A DNA stretch of 64,000 nt. Source: Acetivibrio sp. MSJd-27. Lineage in GTDB: Bacteria > Bacillota > Clostridia > UMGS1840 > HGM11507. The translations under genes were made by a program, and so were the position numbers. Positions 41,278 through 50,094 of this stretch are shown here, piece after piece. The stretch covers positions 1 through 64,000 of the forward strand of contig NZ_JAHLPV010000005.1 of the NCBI RefSeq assembly GCF_018918095.1, in the 5' to 3' direction. The stretch's first letter is position 1; every line of letters begins with the position of its first letter. The notes beneath the pieces are model-generated. The model saw nothing but the letters and a program-made list of their open reading frames with translations, searched no databases and was not told the DNA's origin.

Positions 41278-41904
41278 ATGGATGGAAAAGCTTTTCATAA
41301 GCTGAGCTATGGATTGTACATACTCAGCACCTCTTATAATGGAAAATATGCCGGCTGCATTATTAATACAGCGATGCAGGTGACCTCCAAACCGGCGCAG
41401 ATTTCTGTCACGGTCAACAAGGAGAATGCCACGGAAAAGATGCTTGCAGAATCCTGCTTTTTTGCTGTGACAGCGCTTACTCAGGAAGCGGATATGGAGT
41501 TGATTGGAAAATTTGGTTTTCAGACCAGTTCGGAAACCGATAAATTTGCGGGCTTCCATACAGCGATGGATGGCAATGGAGTGCAATATGTCACGGATTG
41601 CGCCGCCGCCCGAATCAGTTGCCGCGTGGTCAAGACGGTGGATTTAGGCAGCCATGTCATGTTTATCGGCGAGGTGACGGAGGCGGAAGGAATGAATGGC
41701 GCTGAGCCTATGACTTATTCCTATTATCATCAGGTGAAAAAAGGCGTCACTCCAAAGAATTCTCCTGCTTATCAGGAGGAGACGGAAAAAAAGGGATGGC
41801 GTTGTTCCGTCTGCGGCTATATTCTGGAATCGGAAACCATACCGGAGGATTATGTCTGCCCTATCTGCGGGCAGGGAAGAGATAAGCTTGTGAAGCTGCC
41901 GTAG
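41278..41904 (+). CDS. Flavin reductase-rubredoxin fusion (high-molecular-weight rubredoxin / flavoredoxin type)
   Basis: A 208-aa protein: an FMN-binding flavin reductase-like domain (about 1-155, with HKLSYGLYILSTSY and GCIINTAMQVTSKP) joined to a C-terminal rubredoxin (about 160-208, CSVCGY and CPICGQ holding one iron). In Moorella and other anaerobes this architecture links NADH or ferredoxin to oxygen- or NO-reducing flavodiiron proteins. AAGGAG lies 8 nt before ATG 41278. The flavodiiron partner is not in the window. Confidence 0.88.
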   Translation: MDGKAFHKLSYGLYILSTSYNGKYAGCIINTAMQVTSKPAQISVTVNKENATEKMLAESCFFAVTALTQEADMELIGKFGFQTSSETDKFAGFHTAMDGNGVQYVTDCAAARISCRVVKTVDLGSHVMFIGEVTEAEGMNGAEPMTYSYYHQVKKGVTPKNSPAYQEETEKKGWRCSVCGYILESETIPEDYVCPICGQGRDKLVKLP

Positions 41905-42071
41905 AAAGCGGTTTTATTTTTGTAAAACAGAGGGTATACATCCACTCCTGATCGATTTCGTTGATTTCTTCTTTCATTATAAAGGGAGAAAACAGAACAG
42001 GAGATTGTAATTTAAATAGAATAACACAGGTTCCCACAGAGGGATACCCCTGCATCATTTACCGGGATAAT

Positions 42072-42109
42072 GGCCCCCAAAGAGCCAAAAATGCTTTTCG
42101 GGGGCTTTT
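42072..42109. terminator. Terminator between the rubredoxin fusion and the HTH gene
   Basis: GGCCCCC...CTTTTCGGGGGC with inner AAAG/CTTT, followed by TTTT; serves the plus-strand gene. The stretch 41905-42071 holds no gene. Confidence 0.7.
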
Positions 42110-42126
42110 CCAATGGCGCGAAAGAT

Positions 42127-42369
42127 TTAATTGTTTTCTAATTCAAGCAGCGAATAGAAAAGCTGTTTCGGCACTAGTTTGAAATAGAATACCAAGTAGA
42201 AAATAATGTCCACGCTTAGCTGCGGCGGTAATTCATTTCTTTCTATTTTCCGCAGGGAGGAAACGCTGATATGGCAGATTTCCGCCATTTTTTTCTGTGT
42301 TAATTTGTATTTCCTGCGCAAGTATTTTATATTTTTTCATAGGATGATGTATTGCTCTTTTTTGTTCAT
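42127..42369 (-). pseudogene. XRE-like HTH regulator gene interrupted by an in-frame TGA
   Basis: From ATG 42369, preceded by GAGGTGATCC, the frame reads MNKKEQYIIL, TGA (42339-42337), KNIKYLRRKYKLTQKKMAEI and on to a stop at 42127. The second part is a standard helix-turn-helix of the XRE type (LTQKKMAEICHISVSSLRKIER). Glycine (GGA) would be usual at the TGA position, so a single G-to-T change explains it. Either the gene is dead, translation restarts at TTG 42321, or there is read-through. A sequencing error cannot be excluded. Confidence 0.65.
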
Positions 42370-42762
42370 TTGGATCACCTCGTATAAATGCTAGCTCTAT
42401 TTTCATGAAACAATAGGGTGATTTTGACCTATTGAAGATTTGAAAAAGAGTAAGATTAACTGAATCTGCTTTTATTATATCTGTTCCACGTTATGAGAAC
42501 AATTCGGCAAAACTGTTATATAACATATGTGTAATATATAGGTTTATCTTATAAACTTTTAGTATAAACCCTTCCGAGGACAAATGCTGTCCGATTACGG
42601 AAGGGTTTTTCTCTCTCTTTTTTCTGTAAAAAATCTCCTTTTTTCTCCCTTCACGTGACAGAAAAAGATTGGATTATCATTCTGAACTTTTTAAATAATT
42701 GGAAAATATTATGAAGCTGTAATACTTTTGTCAAAAAACTTTTATGAAATTGCAAAAAAAAC
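42370..42762. other. Noncoding stretch with an orphan strong terminator
   Basis: No ORF of note. CAATAGG/CCTATTG with a 10-nt loop lies at about 42411-42435. A strong terminator at 42566-42611 has no gene in front of it on the plus strand, so a small RNA could be made from this gap. Confidence 0.5.
42566..42611 (+). terminator. Strong intrinsic terminator without an upstream gene
   Basis: AAACCCTTCCG and CGGAAGGGTTT pair over 11 bp and enclose GGACA/TGTCC; a run of T follows. Confidence 0.85.
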
Positions 42763-42857
42763 TTGAAAAGTGGGCTGAAAAGTGATATATTTTGAATGTA
42801 AGTGGTTTGAAAATACATAAATGTGGTGTAAAGTGGTTTATATCACCTGAAGTGGGG
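42763..42857 (+). promoter_or_regulatory. dcw promoter with repeated GTGG boxes, probable MraZ operator
   Basis: TTGAAA (42763-42768), 17-nt spacer, TATATT (42786-42791). AAGTGG or ATGTGG boxes occur with GTGG at 42770, 42802, 42823, 42832 and 42852; the last four are spaced about 20, 10 and 20 bp, in helical phase. MraZ binds arrays of short TGGG-like repeats before its own gene in other bacteria, so autoregulation is likely. Confidence 0.65.
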
Positions 42858-42868
42858 TGAGCAAAAAG

Positions 42869-43294
42869 GTGTTTTACGGACAGAACAGGCATACGATTGA
42901 TCCGAAGGGGAGGGCAATCTTCCCTGCGAAATATCGTGAGAAGCTGGGCGATGTGTTCTATATCACCCGGGGCCTTCAGTCCTGCCTTTTTGTCTATCCG
43001 AGAGACGAATGGCTGAAATTTGAAGAGAAACTCAAAGCTCTTCCTGATAGTACGGGAGGCGCAATTCAGCGGTATTTTTTCAACAATACCGAGGAAGTGT
43101 CTTTTGACAAGCAGGGAAGAGTGCTGATACCCGGTCATCTGCGGGATTTCGCAGGTCTTTCTAAGGATATTGTGATTGCCGGAGTATCCAGCAAGATAGA
43201 AATTTGGGACGCGCAGAAGTTTGACGAGCTAAATACCATGGACAACATGTCCCCGGATGAAATTTCAGCGCAGATGGAACTTCTCGGATTGTAA
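42869..43294 (+). CDS. mraZ: Transcriptional regulator MraZ
   Basis: A 141-aa protein with two AbrB-like DNA-binding repeats, each with a DxxGR signature: HTIDPKGRAIFPAKYR near residue 8 and SFDKQGRVLIPGHLR near 80. The GTG at 42869 is chosen because family proteins start with MF.G; AGTGGGGTGAG is the ribosome binding site. The upstream GTG at 42857 is possible. First gene of the dcw cluster and likely repressor of it. Confidence 0.92.
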   Translation: MFYGQNRHTIDPKGRAIFPAKYREKLGDVFYITRGLQSCLFVYPRDEWLKFEEKLKALPDSTGGAIQRYFFNNTEEVSFDKQGRVLIPGHLRDFAGLSKDIVIAGVSSKIEIWDAQKFDELNTMDNMSPDEISAQMELLGL

Positions 43295-44280
43295 TGATAG
43301 GTGATAATGTGACCGGAAAAGAATTTAGGCATGTGTCTATCATGCTGGATGAATGTATTTCATACTTGAAGGTGAAGCCGGACGGAATATATGCGGACGC
43401 GACTTTGGGTGGAGCGGGGCATGCGGGTGCCGTCTGTGCAAAGCTTTCGGAAAATGGTATCTTTATTGGCATTGACCGGGATCTGGACGCTCTTTCGGTG
43501 TCCAGAGAGAGGCTTTCGAAATATTCCTGCCGTCTTATCCTGGAACATTCCAATTATACAGATATCAAAGATGTCCTTGAAAAGCACCAGATTGAGAGCG
43601 TGGACGGTATTCTGGCCGACTTGGGTGTATCCTCTTATCAGTTTGATAACGGGGAAAGAGGCTTTTCTTACCGTTTCGACGCTCCTCTGGATATGCGCAT
43701 GGATCAAACGCAGACACTTACTTGTTACGACATTGTGAATGGATATGAATTCGAAAAGCTGTTTCGGATTATAAAAGAATACGGGGAAGAAAAATTCGCG
43801 CATACGATAGCAAAGAATATCGTAAAGCAGCGGGAAAACAAACCAATTTCAACAACCTTTGAGCTTGTAAAGGTGATAGAGGGTTCCATGCCGAAGAAAT
43901 ATGTGGCAACCGGGAAAAACAAAGCGGCAAAAACCTTCCAGGCACTGCGCATTGAGGTAAATAACGAATTAAACGGTCTTAGGCAGGCGGTGGAGAATTT
44001 TTTTGATTGCCTAAGCACCGGCGGACGGCTGGCGGTGATTACCTTCCACTCTCTGGAGGATCGGATTGTAAAGACAGCATTTAAGGAATTTGCAACCGGG
44101 TGTACCTGTCCCAAAGAGTTTCCTGTCTGCATCTGCGGAAAGGAACCCAGGGGAAGATTAATAACAAAAAAACCGGTGATTCCCTGTGAAGAAGAGATGC
44201 TGGAAAATACCCGTTCAACCAGCGCGAAGCTTCGGGTTATTGAAAAGATCGAACCGATTGAAAAAATCGGGAAAAATTAG
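43294..44280 (+). CDS. rsmH: 16S rRNA (cytosine1402-N4)-methyltransferase
   Basis: A 328-aa enzyme that methylates C1402 in the ribosomal P site. SAM-binding DATLGGAGHAG, then LADLGVSSYQFDNGERGFSYRFDAPLDMRM and ITFHSLEDRIVK are diagnostic. ATG 43294 overlaps the mraZ stop; a GTG at 43309 preceded by AGGTGA is an alternative. Confidence 0.95.
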   Translation: MIGDNVTGKEFRHVSIMLDECISYLKVKPDGIYADATLGGAGHAGAVCAKLSENGIFIGIDRDLDALSVSRERLSKYSCRLILEHSNYTDIKDVLEKHQIESVDGILADLGVSSYQFDNGERGFSYRFDAPLDMRMDQTQTLTCYDIVNGYEFEKLFRIIKEYGEEKFAHTIAKNIVKQRENKPISTTFELVKVIEGSMPKKYVATGKNKAAKTFQALRIEVNNELNGLRQAVENFFDCLSTGGRLAVITFHSLEDRIVKTAFKEFATGCTCPKEFPVCICGKEPRGRLITKKPVIPCEEEMLENTRSTSAKLRVIEKIEPIEKIGKN

Positions 44281-44306
44281 TTTTGTTTTAAAGGTGGGTG
44301 TTTTGA

Positions 44307-44792
44307 ATGAAGTACAATAGGACAAGCCTGGCGTACAGTACCGAGGAAATCGATGTGGAGAACAGTCAAGAAAAAACTGCGTCGCCGAAAACACAGCAGA
44401 GAAAGAAAAAAAGCAATGCATACCGGTTTTTTATTCTGTGTGCGCTCTATCTGCTTGCGATTGCCTGCGCACCGATTATGAAGTCTACCCAGGTTGCCTT
44501 GGCAAAACAGCAGTTGAACCAGGAAAAAGCTGCATACAATGAAATTTTAAATGAGAACAAACGGCTGGAAGTGGCAATCAACACGGAAGTTGATTTAAGA
44601 AAAGTAGAAAATATTGCCCTCACGAAGCTGGGAATGAATAAACCTTTGCCCAGCCAGATCGTCTATGTCAACACAAACGCGAGCAACTACGGAGAGGTAG
44701 TTACCGCAAACAAAGAGGAAGATGCAAAAAAGGATACCATGTGGGGCTCCTTTGTCAAATCATTTATGGGCATGTTCGCCTTCAGCAATTAG
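44307..44792 (+). CDS. ftsL: FtsL-like division protein
   Basis: A 161-aa bitopic protein: basic cytoplasmic N-terminus, one membrane segment (about 40-58), then a coiled coil with heptads (VALAKQQLNQEKAAYNEILNENKRLEV). Position between rsmH and the PBP gene is that of ftsL, whose sequence is poorly conserved. It would bridge DivIB and DivIC to FtsW-PBP. Preceded by AAAGGTGGG. Confidence 0.8.
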   Translation: MKYNRTSLAYSTEEIDVENSQEKTASPKTQQRKKKSNAYRFFILCALYLLAIACAPIMKSTQVALAKQQLNQEKAAYNEILNENKRLEVAINTEVDLRKVENIALTKLGMNKPLPSQIVYVNTNASNYGEVVTANKEEDAKKDTMWGSFVKSFMGMFAFSN

Positions 44793-44910
44793 CCTTTGGC
44801 TGTGTGCTACCATGAATATGAGACGGCGGCGGCGCATATAATTGAATGAATGAGTTTCCGAGGAATGAATGTCATTCCTCTTTTGTTGTATTTCAGGGGG
44901 ACATCAAATT

Positions 44911-47082
44911 ATGACAAATAATAACAAAAAAATCAAAAAGAGAATCCTGGTTATGCTGTTCGTTGTTGTCGGATGCTTCACTTTGCTGGCAGGCAAGCTG
45001 GGCTACCTGATGCTTGTAAAGGGTGATGATCTGAAAAGGCAGGCTATGGAAGACCAGTCCCGAGATCGCCTGATCAATGCAAAAAGAGGTACCATTTATG
45101 ACCGGAACGGCAAAGTACTTGCCATTTCCGCATCCGTGGAAACGGTAAGCATTTCCCCGGTTACTGTCAGAAAAGACGGCGATCCGGAGAAAACGGCGAA
45201 ACTATTGGCGGAGACCCTAGGTTTGGATGAAGCCAAAATGCTGGAGAAAATCAACAAGAATACATCCTATGAGATTATAAAGCGCAAAGTAGAGAAAGAA
45301 GAGGCGGACAAAATCCGTGAGGCCGAATTGGTCGGCGTCTATCTGGATGAGGATTCTAAGCGCTATTATCCCTATGGAAATTTTGCGTCTCATGTTATTG
45401 GATTTACGGGAACAGACAATCAGGGCTTGCTTGGAATCGAAATGGTTTATGATTCTGTCCTGAAAGGCAAACCAGGACGGGTTGTCACTGCGAAAAAGGC
45501 TGACGGCACCGAAATGCCTTATAAACAGGAACGCTATTATACGCCGGAAAACGGAACGGACATTGTTCTGACAATCGATCAGACCTTGCAGCATTTCTTA
45601 GAAAAACATTTGGATACCGCGGTTGTAGAAAACAAGCTGCAAAAAGGCGCGGCGGGTATGATTATGGATGTCAAAACAGGTGAGATCCTTGCGATGAGCA
45701 CAAAACCGGATTTTGATTTGAACGATCCCTTCACTCTGAATGATGAGGCGGAGAAACAGCGCATCGAGACCATTGCGGACAAGGAGGAAAGGGAGAAGGA
45801 GTACAATGCAGCCATTCAAAAGATGTGGAGGAACAAAGCGGTGGTAGACAGCTATGAAGCGGGATCTACCTTTAAGATTTTTGTTTCCGCCATGGCGTTG
45901 GAGGAAAAACTGGTTACTTTAAACGATACGTTCTACTGCAGCGGTGTAAAGAATGTGGGCGGATGGCCGATCCACTGCTGGAAGCGGCAGGGTCATGGAA
46001 GCCAGACATTTGTAGAAGCGCTGCAAAACTCCTGTAACCCTGCGTTTATGACGATTGGGGAGCGCATCGGAACCGATCTGTTTAAAAAATATTATGAGGG
46101 TTTTGGATTTACCTCCAAAACCGGAATCGAATTGCCTGGGGAAACAGCCGGCGTCTTTTATCAGAAGGGAATGTTCAATGAAGTAGAGCTGGCGACCAGT
46201 TCGTTCGGACAGGGACCAGTGGTTACGCCGCTGCAAATGATAACAGCCGCGGCGGCAGTGGCAAACGACGGATATCTGATGAAACCGCATCTGGTCAAAC
46301 AGTTTAATGATGAGAATGGCACGCCAACCCAGGTGATAGAACCCACCGTGGTACGTCAGATAATATCCCCTGAAACCTCGAAACAGCTGCGTGAACTGCT
46401 GGAGAAAGTTGTTTCGGAGGGGAGCGGAAACCGGGCTTTTCTGCAGGGATATCATGTCGCTGGAAAAACTGGTACCAGTGAAAAGCTGCCTCGCGGCCAG
46501 CAAAAATACGTATCCTCCTTCATCGGGTTTGCACCGGCAAACGATCCGAAAATTGCAGTGCTGATCGCACTGGACGAGGCGACGGGAGGGGATACTTACG
46601 GCGGTGTTATCGCGGCTCCAGTTGTTAAAAAAATCATGGAGGATTCTCTGCGCTATCTTGGAGTGGAACCGGATTTAACTGAGGAGGAAGCTGCTAAGAC
46701 GGAAGTTGCAACCCCTGATGTGACGAATAAATCAGTGGACGAAGCCAGAGGGGTCATGACAACTTTTAAATTGAATGTCAAGGTGGAAGGCAATGGAGAT
46801 ACCGTTTTGGAACAGGTTCCGAAGGGCGGCGTCAAAGTGGCTGAAAACTCCACCGTTATCCTGTATACCGAAAAAAGAGTGATTCCGAAAACCACAAAGG
46901 TACCGGATGTCACTGGCCTTACTTTTAAGGAAGCGGAACAGAAGCTTTCTGAATATGGGCTGAAAATCAGTGCTGCAGGCGATACTGGGGATAAGGTGGC
47001 AACCAAACAATCTCCGGCGAAAGATGAGATGATAACTCCCGGCGGCACGGTAACGGTCACATTTGAAAAGAAAGCACATTAA
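44911..47082 (+). CDS. Class B penicillin-binding protein with PASTA domains (SpoVD/FtsI type)
   Basis: A 723-aa transpeptidase: one N-terminal membrane segment (about 10-30), a dimerisation domain, the transpeptidase domain with SYEAGSTFK (SxxK), SCN and KTG motifs (about residues 313, 372 and 519), and two C-terminal PASTA repeats (about 600-723). Division-specific septal PBP or the spore-cortex SpoVD; with only one such gene here it may do both. AGGGGG lies 10 nt before ATG 44911. Confidence 0.9.
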   Translation: MTNNNKKIKKRILVMLFVVVGCFTLLAGKLGYLMLVKGDDLKRQAMEDQSRDRLINAKRGTIYDRNGKVLAISASVETVSISPVTVRKDGDPEKTAKLLAETLGLDEAKMLEKINKNTSYEIIKRKVEKEEADKIREAELVGVYLDEDSKRYYPYGNFASHVIGFTGTDNQGLLGIEMVYDSVLKGKPGRVVTAKKADGTEMPYKQERYYTPENGTDIVLTIDQTLQHFLEKHLDTAVVENKLQKGAAGMIMDVKTGEILAMSTKPDFDLNDPFTLNDEAEKQRIETIADKEEREKEYNAAIQKMWRNKAVVDSYEAGSTFKIFVSAMALEEKLVTLNDTFYCSGVKNVGGWPIHCWKRQGHGSQTFVEALQNSCNPAFMTIGERIGTDLFKKYYEGFGFTSKTGIELPGETAGVFYQKGMFNEVELATSSFGQGPVVTPLQMITAAAAVANDGYLMKPHLVKQFNDENGTPTQVIEPTVVRQIISPETSKQLRELLEKVVSEGSGNRAFLQGYHVAGKTGTSEKLPRGQQKYVSSFIGFAPANDPKIAVLIALDEATGGDTYGGVIAAPVVKKIMEDSLRYLGVEPDLTEEEAAKTEVATPDVTNKSVDEARGVMTTFKLNVKVEGNGDTVLEQVPKGGVKVAENSTVILYTEKRVIPKTTKVPDVTGLTFKEAEQKLSEYGLKISAAGDTGDKVATKQSPAKDEMITPGGTVTVTFEKKAH

Positions 47083-47142
47083 TGATGATAAATATCAGGC
47101 AGGAGCTCTGCAGAAACTGCAAACTCAAAGGAGGGTTATCAA

Positions 47143-48600
47143 ATGAAATTGGAAAAATTGATTCAGAGTATTGAGACAACTGCGGTCACCGGAAACAAGG
47201 ATGTGGAGATAACCGGTATCGCATACGATTCCAGAAAAGTGCGTCCAGGCACTCTGTTTGTCTGTATCAAGGGATTTCAGAGCGACGGACATTTATATAC
47301 CAAAAGCGCGATTGAACGGGGAGCGGCGGCGATTGTATGCCAGGATGAGATAGGAGAGCTGGATGTTCCGGTTATCAAGGTGGCAAACAGCCGGAAAGCG
47401 TTGAGCTATTTATCCGCCGCCTGGTACGGCAATCCCTCAAAAAAGATGAAAATGATTGGTATAACCGGTACAAATGGAAAAACCACTTGTACCTATCTTA
47501 TCAAAGGAATATTGGAAAACTGCGGATACAAAGTAGGATTGATAGGAACAAATCAGAATATGATTGGAACGGAAGTGCTCAAGAGCGAGCGTACCACGCC
47601 GGAATCTCTGGAACTGAATGAGTTGCTTTCCAGTATGAGAGAAAAAGGATGTAACTATGTGGTAATGGAGGTTTCCTCCCATTCTCTGTATCTGGATCGG
47701 GTAGCGGAGATTCATTTCGACGTGGGCGTTCTGACAAATATCACACAGGATCATCTGGATTTTCATAAGACGATGGACGCGTATGCTGAGGCAAAATCCA
47801 TCCTGTTTGAACGGTGTGATACTGCTGTACTTAACAAAGATGATGCCTACTATGATTTGATGGCCTCCAAGGCAAAAAAAGTGCTGTCCTATGGAATTGA
47901 CACGGATTGCGACCTCAAAGCTTCAGAGATTGAGATCAACCGCAACGGAGTAACCTTTCAAGTGAAAACAGCGGAAGAAAATTACTTAGCGCTTCTTCCA
48001 ATTCCCGGACGGTTTTCCGTTTACAATGCATTGGCTTCCATCGGCGTCGGCATGGCTTGCGGAATTCCAAGCGGATTTATGAAACTGTCCCTAAAGAAAC
48101 AAAAAGGGGTTAAGGGAAGGCTGGAAATCGTAGATACCGGTACGGATTACACGATGATTATTGATTATGCCCATGCCCCTGACGGTCTTTACAATGTTCT
48201 TTCCACTATCAATGAATTTAAAGAGAAAAGGGTGATTACCCTGTTTGGATGCGGAGGAGACCGCGATAAAACCAAACGGCCCATCATGGGGAAAATTGCC
48301 GGAAATCTTTCGGATTATTTGATTGTTACCTCTGATAATCCGCGAACAGAAGATCCCTTTGCCATCTTAAAGGACGTGGAACAAGGAGTAAAGGAAACAG
48401 AATGTCCTTATGAAGTGATCGAAAACCGCATCGATGCGATCCATCATGCCATGGACATCGCAGAGCCTGGAGATATTGTTTTACTGGCGGGAAAAGGGCA
48501 TGAAACCTATCAGATTCTCCGCGATCGCACCATTCATTTGGATGAGAGGGAAGTGATTGCAGATTATCTGAACAGCCAGATTGCGACCAGCAGGAAATAA
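47143..48600 (+). CDS. murE: UDP-MurNAc-tripeptide synthetase, meso-diaminopimelate type
   Basis: A 485-aa Mur ligase, third amino acid addition to the peptidoglycan stem peptide. ATP site GITGTNGKTTCTYLIKG; SDNPRTEDP carries the DNPR signature that selects meso-diaminopimelate over lysine. AAAGGAGGG precedes ATG 47143. The peptidoglycan should therefore be of the A1gamma (mDAP) class. Confidence 0.95.
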   Translation: MKLEKLIQSIETTAVTGNKDVEITGIAYDSRKVRPGTLFVCIKGFQSDGHLYTKSAIERGAAAIVCQDEIGELDVPVIKVANSRKALSYLSAAWYGNPSKKMKMIGITGTNGKTTCTYLIKGILENCGYKVGLIGTNQNMIGTEVLKSERTTPESLELNELLSSMREKGCNYVVMEVSSHSLYLDRVAEIHFDVGVLTNITQDHLDFHKTMDAYAEAKSILFERCDTAVLNKDDAYYDLMASKAKKVLSYGIDTDCDLKASEIEINRNGVTFQVKTAEENYLALLPIPGRFSVYNALASIGVGMACGIPSGFMKLSLKKQKGVKGRLEIVDTGTDYTMIIDYAHAPDGLYNVLSTINEFKEKRVITLFGCGGDRDKTKRPIMGKIAGNLSDYLIVTSDNPRTEDPFAILKDVEQGVKETECPYEVIENRIDAIHHAMDIAEPGDIVLLAGKGHETYQILRDRTIHLDEREVIADYLNSQIATSRK

Positions 48601-48714
48601 CGTTTGAGACTTTACAGGTAAAGTATGCAAAAACGAAATAATCAGAAATATGCAGAGATAATACTGCTGGCTGGAAAAACGTCAGAATATCACACAAAAG
48701 CTGAGGGGATCAAA

Positions 48715-50094
48715 ATGAATTTAGAAATCAATGAGATATGCAGGGCAGTCAAAGGAAAATTGCTTCGTCCGGGTAATATGCGCTCGGTGACCTCGGTTCA
48801 GACCGACAGCCGGATCAAAGCGTCCGGCAGCCTTTTTGTTCCGATACGGGGAGAGCGTTTTGATGCGCATGATTTTATCCATCAGGCCATTGAAAACGGC
48901 GCGTCCGCAATATTGTGCGAACGAGAACCGGATAAAGCGGGAGGATTGGCTGTGATACAGGTCGAGGATACCCGCAGGGCACTGGGGGATTTGGCGGCTT
49001 TTTATATTTCTACACTGGAGTTGAATAAGGTTGCGGTGACAGGCAGTGTGGGGAAAACTACCACGAAGGAAATGCTGTACCATGTGCTGTCGCAGCAAGC
49101 ACAGACACTGAAAACAGAAGGAAACTTCAATAATGATATCGGTCTTCCACTGACCGTGTTCCGGCTGACGGAAGAGGATAAATTTGCGGTATTGGAGATG
49201 GGCATGAGCCATTTTGGCGAGATTTCCTATCTATCCAATATTGCAAAGCCTCATGTAGGTGTTATCACAAATGTGGGACATTCTCACATTGAAAATCTGG
49301 GAAGCCGGGAGGGCATTCTGAAAGCCAAGTTGGAAATTGTGGACGGGTTAGACGCGGACGGCACTTTGATTTTAAACGGAGATGACGATCTGCTGTTTGG
49401 CATAAAAGGAAAACTTCCCTGTAAAACCATTTCCTTCGGGATTGAAAATTCCCAGTGTAATCTTCTTGCTGACCATATTGAAGCAAAGGAAAAACACGTT
49501 GCTTTCTCCTGCGATGGTCAGGACTATATCATCCATACACCGGGCGCGCATAACGTATACAATGCACTGGCGGCTATCACATGCGGCAAGCTGTATGGAA
49601 TCGAAGAATCGCGCATAAAAGATGGAATCGAAGCATATAAACCTTATAGTATGAGACTGGATATTCAGGAAAATGAGAAAGCCGGTATCAAGGTTATTGT
49701 GGATTGCTATAATGCCTCCCCGGATTCCCTGCGCGCTTCCTTGGGCGTGCTGGCGGATTACCGCAGCAACAGGACGATCGCTGTTCTCGGATCGGTTGCC
49801 GAGCTGGGAAATCACCGAGACTGTTTACTGTTTGATATCGGCAGACAGATAAAATCTATGGGGATTGATGTGCTGGTGACAACCACGGACGATTGCTTTG
49901 CGTTATGTGATGGGGCAATCGGTGCAGGATTCCCGGAAGAGAATATTTACAACTTCAGCAACAATTCGGATACAAACCGTTTTTTGGATGGCTTTATCCG
50001 TCCGGGGGATGTGGTGCTCACTAAGGGTTCCCGTATTTATAAATTGGAGGAGGTAGCCCAGCATCTGTTGGAGAAGGGGAGGGAAGAAGTATGA
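48715..50094 (+). CDS. murF: UDP-MurNAc-tripeptide--D-Ala-D-Ala ligase
   Basis: A 459-aa Mur ligase adding D-Ala-D-Ala. ATP site VAVTGSVGKTTTKEML, EGNFNNDIGLPLTVF, and DCYNASPDSLRASLG are typical. GAGGGG lies about 5 nt before ATG 48715; the frame opens earlier without a ribosome binding site. It overlaps mraY by 4 nt. Confidence 0.95.
   Translation: MNLEINEICRAVKGKLLRPGNMRSVTSVQTDSRIKASGSLFVPIRGERFDAHDFIHQAIENGASAILCEREPDKAGGLAVIQVEDTRRALGDLAAFYISTLELNKVAVTGSVGKTTTKEMLYHVLSQQAQTLKTEGNFNNDIGLPLTVFRLTEEDKFAVLEMGMSHFGEISYLSNIAKPHVGVITNVGHSHIENLGSREGILKAKLEIVDGLDADGTLILNGDDDLLFGIKGKLPCKTISFGIENSQCNLLADHIEAKEKHVAFSCDGQDYIIHTPGAHNVYNALAAITCGKLYGIEESRIKDGIEAYKPYSMRLDIQENEKAGIKVIVDCYNASPDSLRASLGVLADYRSNRTIAVLGSVAELGNHRDCLLFDIGRQIKSMGIDVLVTTTDDCFALCDGAIGAGFPEENIYNFSNNSDTNRFLDGFIRPGDVVLTKGSRIYKLEEVAQHLLEKGREEV

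Noticed and set aside
42337-42339. Selenocysteine at the in-frame TGA of the HTH gene
   Set aside because: The position is normally glycine and no SECIS-like hairpin directly follows the codon.
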